Assembly: GCA_019509985.1 (NCBI GenBank)
Contig: JAEKLF010000052.1
Coordinates: 1-53,760, forward strand
Length of the DNA: 53,760 nt
Direction of reading: 5' to 3'
Source of the DNA: Burkholderiales bacterium
GTDB taxonomy: Bacteria; Pseudomonadota; Gammaproteobacteria; Burkholderiales; Burkholderiaceae_C
Translations under genes and position numbers: made by a program
Notes under the pieces: generated by a model
Seen by the model: only the letters and a program-made list of their open reading frames with translations
Database searches by the model: none
Told to the model about the DNA's origin: nothing
In this document: in pieces, positions 52,074-53,760 of the stretch
Layout of the letters: the number at the start of each line of letters is the position of its first letter
Numbering within the stretch: the first letter of the stretch is position 1

Positions 52074-52793
52074 ATGAAGCTGCCTGCTCTTGTCGTCCTC
52101 GCGCTCGTTGCACCGCTTGCCGGCGCGCAAAGTTGCCCCAGTGCCACCGCGCAAAGCGGCGCCGCCGTGCCGCGCCTCGTCGAGCTCTACACCTCCGAGG
52201 GCTGCTCCTCCTGCCCGCCGGCGGACCGCTGGCTGAGTTCGCTCAAGGGCCAGCCCGGTGTCATCGCGGCCGCCTTCCATGTTGACTACTGGAATGGGCT
52301 GGGCTGGCCGGACCGTTTCTCCAGCCCGGCCTATACGCAGCGCCAGCAACAGGGCGTCGGCGTCAACGGCTCGCGCTACGCCTATACACCGCAGATCGTC
52401 GTCAATGGGCGGGACTGGCGCAGCGCCGGCCTGCCGGCGGCGTCAGGCGAGCTTGCGCGAGTGCGGTTGGCGTGGACGCGCATGGCCAACGGCGAGTTGC
52501 ATCTGAGCGCCGAAGCCCTGGCCGGCGCGCCGGGTCGAATTCAAATCTGGTGGGTGCGCGTTGAGGATGACCACCAGAGTCGCGTCCGTGCCGGCGAGAA
52601 CCGCGGCGAGACGCTGAAGCATGACAGCGTGGTGCGCGAGTACGCGCGGCTACCGGCGTGGGATGGCCGGGTGCGCGGCCAGTGGACGGTGCCTGTCAGC
52701 GCCGGTGAAGTGGGGCATGCCAGTCGGTGGTTGGCGGTGGCGACCGACGCTCGGGACGGTACGGTATTGCAGGCCGTGGAGATCGGCTGCTGA
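52074..52793 (+). CDS. DUF1223 domain-containing exported protein
   Basis: A 239-residue protein with a signal peptide ('LVVLALVAPLAGAQS') and a thioredoxin-like DUF1223 domain. Conserved blocks: 'RLVELYTSEGCSSCPPADRW' with the CxxC-like C-S-S-C pair, 'AFHVDYWNGLGWPDRF' and 'YTPQIVVNG'. It is likely a periplasmic redox or chaperone-like protein of unknown role. The ATG at 52074 gives a clean signal peptide; a longer frame from 52014 is less likely. Confidence 0.9.
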   Translation: MKLPALVVLALVAPLAGAQSCPSATAQSGAAVPRLVELYTSEGCSSCPPADRWLSSLKGQPGVIAAAFHVDYWNGLGWPDRFSSPAYTQRQQQGVGVNGSRYAYTPQIVVNGRDWRSAGLPAASGELARVRLAWTRMANGELHLSAEALAGAPGRIQIWWVRVEDDHQSRVRAGENRGETLKHDSVVREYARLPAWDGRVRGQWTVPVSAGEVGHASRWLAVATDARDGTVLQAVEIGC

Positions 52794-52864
52794 TCGGCAG
52801 AGGACCTCGGACTCTTTGCCACTTTTGCCGATGGTTTGTTGGCATAGTCGTTGGTCAACAAAGA

Positions 52865-52923
52865 CTTATGAGAGCCCGCGCGCTTTTATGCAGCAGTGGC
52901 TGTCTCCCTAGAACAGGTTAGGC
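52865..52923 (+). other. attI-like integron recombination site
   Basis: The region ends in the core site GTTAGGC at 52917-52923, where integron integrases cut between G and T. The preceding bases 'TTATGCAGCAG' and 'CCCTAGAACAG' align closely with class 1 attI ('TTACGCAGCAG' and 'CCCTAAAACAAAG', from memory), with one base fewer. It is directly followed by a gene cassette. No integrase gene lies next to it: the DUF1223 gene occupies the expected place. Confidence 0.6.
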
Positions 52924-53436
52924 ATTGGAGGCAAGTGAATGGGCTATTGGAAGTTGGTAGAGCCAATCTGGGACAGTGTCTCCATCTACGACGGCGGCGA
53001 TATCTTCCTGCAGCAATTCGCTGCCGCACCCGAGGCCTCGCAGACGCTCTTCGCCGCGCACTGGACTCAGTCCGAAGTGCTTAACGGCGGTTTTGGTCAA
53101 TACTTTTTCAACAGCACCGGCGTCCTCGCACCTGAAGCTATTACCGCATTCCGGCAACTCGGCATGCCCAAGACCGCCGCGGCCGTCGAGCGCGCGGTGT
53201 CATTCTTTGGGCCGCCCTATCCGAGGGATCGAGGCGAACGTCAAGAGGAGCTGGAAGCCGCCGCTGACCGCTTCGGAGAAGCCTTCGACCCGTTCCAAGA
53301 AGCAAATGACGTGTTCTTCGAGTCCGTTGAGGAAGAAGCTGGCGGTTTTGAAGCAGCCGCGGATGCGTATGCAGCGGCTAATGGCTAACAATTCGTCCAA
53401 GCCGACGCCGCTTCGCAGCGCGGCCTAACTCAGGTG
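52918..53436 (+). mobile_element. Integron-type gene cassette carrying a DMP19 family gene
   Basis: The cassette runs from the T of the upstream core GTTAGGC to the G of the attC core GTTGAGT. It holds one promoterless gene (52939-53388) whose stop TAA lies inside the attC R'' core, the normal cassette design. The size of about 520 bases is typical. It is the only cassette seen. Confidence 0.7.
52939..53388 (+). CDS. DMP19 family protein (DUF4375), integron cassette gene
   Basis: A 149-residue acidic cytoplasmic protein. 'HWTQSEVLNGGFGQYFFNSTG' (residues 41-61) is the DUF4375 signature, known from the Neisseria DNA-mimic protein DMP19, and 'VSFFGPPYPRDRGER' follows. The C-terminus is rich in Glu and Asp ('EEAGGFEAAADAYAAANG'). 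DMP19 mimics DNA and blocks HU and repressors; that role here is an inference. It starts 16 bases inside the cassette and is less GC-rich than its neighbours. It would need an outside promoter. Confidence 0.85.
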   Translation: MGYWKLVEPIWDSVSIYDGGDIFLQQFAAAPEASQTLFAAHWTQSEVLNGGFGQYFFNSTGVLAPEAITAFRQLGMPKTAAAVERAVSFFGPPYPRDRGERQEELEAAADRFGEAFDPFQEANDVFFESVEEEAGGFEAAADAYAAANG

Positions 53437-53442
53437 TTGAGT
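53383..53442 (+). other. attC recombination site (59-base element)
   Basis: A 60-base imperfect palindrome begins with GGCTAAC (R''-like, one mismatch to RYYYAAC) and ends with GTTGAGT (R', matching GTTRRRY). The middle contains 'AAGCCGACGCCGCTTCG' and 'GCGCGGCCTAACTC', which closely resemble the attC of aadA-type cassettes as I recall it. Confidence 0.85.
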
Positions 53443-53464
53443 CGCCCGGCACCGCCGGACCCGC

Positions 53465-53760
53465 TCACGCGATCCCCACCACCTTGTGCATCTGCACCGA
53501 CAACCGCCACTGCGGATGCTTCATGCAGTAGTTCACTGCCGCCTTCGTGTGCTCGCGCTTGAGCACCGAGTCCATCGGCTGCAGGAAGAAGTTCTGGAAG
53601 TCCAGGTGCGCGAACCGCTCGGGCTGGGCCAGCGGCTGCGGGTAGACCAGCTTCAGCTCGTGGCCTGAGGTCAGCACCAGCGGCGCATCGGCCTTGGGGC
53701 TGACGCAGATCCAGTCCAGTCCTGGCGGCGCGGGCTGCGTGCCGTTCGTTTCCACGGCGA
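53465..53760 (-). CDS. queE: 7-carboxy-7-deazaguanine synthase QueE (5' end outside window)
   Basis: The last 97 residues of a radical SAM enzyme in queuosine synthesis, which converts carboxytetrahydropterin to 7-carboxy-7-deazaguanine. The order 'VETNGTQ', 'LDWICVSPKAD', 'GHELKLVYPQ' and 'FQNFFLQPMD', then 'HPQWRLSVQMHKVVGI', is diagnostic. The frame continues beyond the window; the apparent GTG at 53755 is the V of the conserved V-E-T-N-G-T, not a start. The Cys cluster lies in the missing N-terminus. Confidence 0.93.
   Translation of the reverse strand, partial: AVETNGTQPAPPGLDWICVSPKADAPLVLTSGHELKLVYPQPLAQPERFAHLDFQNFFLQPMDSVLKREHTKAAVNYCMKHPQWRLSVQMHKVVGIA

Noticed and set aside
1..53760. 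CRISPR arrays, tRNA or rRNA genes and insertion sequences
   Set aside because: No regularly spaced repeats, no tRNA-like cloverleaf or TTCRA-type arms, and no transposase-like protein were found on either strand.

Overview
The window looks like a chromosomal segment of a GC-rich betaproteobacterium of the order Burkholderiales, plausibly the Roseateles/Pelomonas/Mitsuaria neighbourhood. This is inferred from the mnmG-rsmG-parA...parB order, the GC-rich codon use, a PEP-CTERM remnant, and the mix of outer-membrane, TonB and glycoside hydrolase genes. About 60 genes are present. No rRNA, tRNA, CRISPR array or insertion sequence was seen.

Bases 1-4833: end of an ABC-2 permease with a coupled lipoprotein, three small uncharacterised genes, a perfect DnaA box at 2807-2815, and mnmG. 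Bases 4830-6817: a translationally coupled run (mnmG, isochorismatase-like hydrolase, rsmG) and then parA. Three parS-like palindromes lie inside mnmG (two) and rsmG (one), so this is the chromosome segregation centre near the origin. parB does not follow parA. It lies 14 kb downstream, behind a serine hydrolase. The DNA between them holds acetyltransferases, a tandem triplet of OmpA-family proteins, a glycoside hydrolase family 3 (GH3) enzyme, a glyoxalase-like protein, argC, the broken end of an alpha-2-macroglobulin gene, and a two-gene unit joining a CHAT-like plus transglutaminase-like protein to a lipase-like hydrolase. That two-gene unit is the best candidate for an undescribed system.

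Bases 21895-30845: the prkA-yeaH-spoVR stress operon behind a well-formed sigma-54 promoter, a three-gene NIPSNAP/ABM/ArsR operon, a diguanylate cyclase and an AraC/GyrI regulator. Bases 30858-39557: a class A beta-lactamase, a small beta-barrel, a TonB-dependent receptor, two small stand-alone proteins, and an esterase plus GH3 operon whose upstream region carries a xyl-box-like operator. This suggests plant polysaccharide use. Bases 39751-45111: a cytochrome P450, a GlcD-type oxidase, a cobalamin adenosyltransferase, a GFA protein and a three-gene YqjD/YqjE-type envelope operon.

Bases 45205-53760: a WYL regulator divergent from an HNH-like protein, an orphan PEP-CTERM tail followed by a strong terminator, a GNAT, an exonuclease, a MazG-like protein, a GDSL esterase, OmpW, a doubly broken lipoprotein gene and a DUF1223 protein. 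A single integron-type gene cassette follows (attI-like site, DMP19-family gene, attC site) with no integrase beside it, and then the 3' end of queE.
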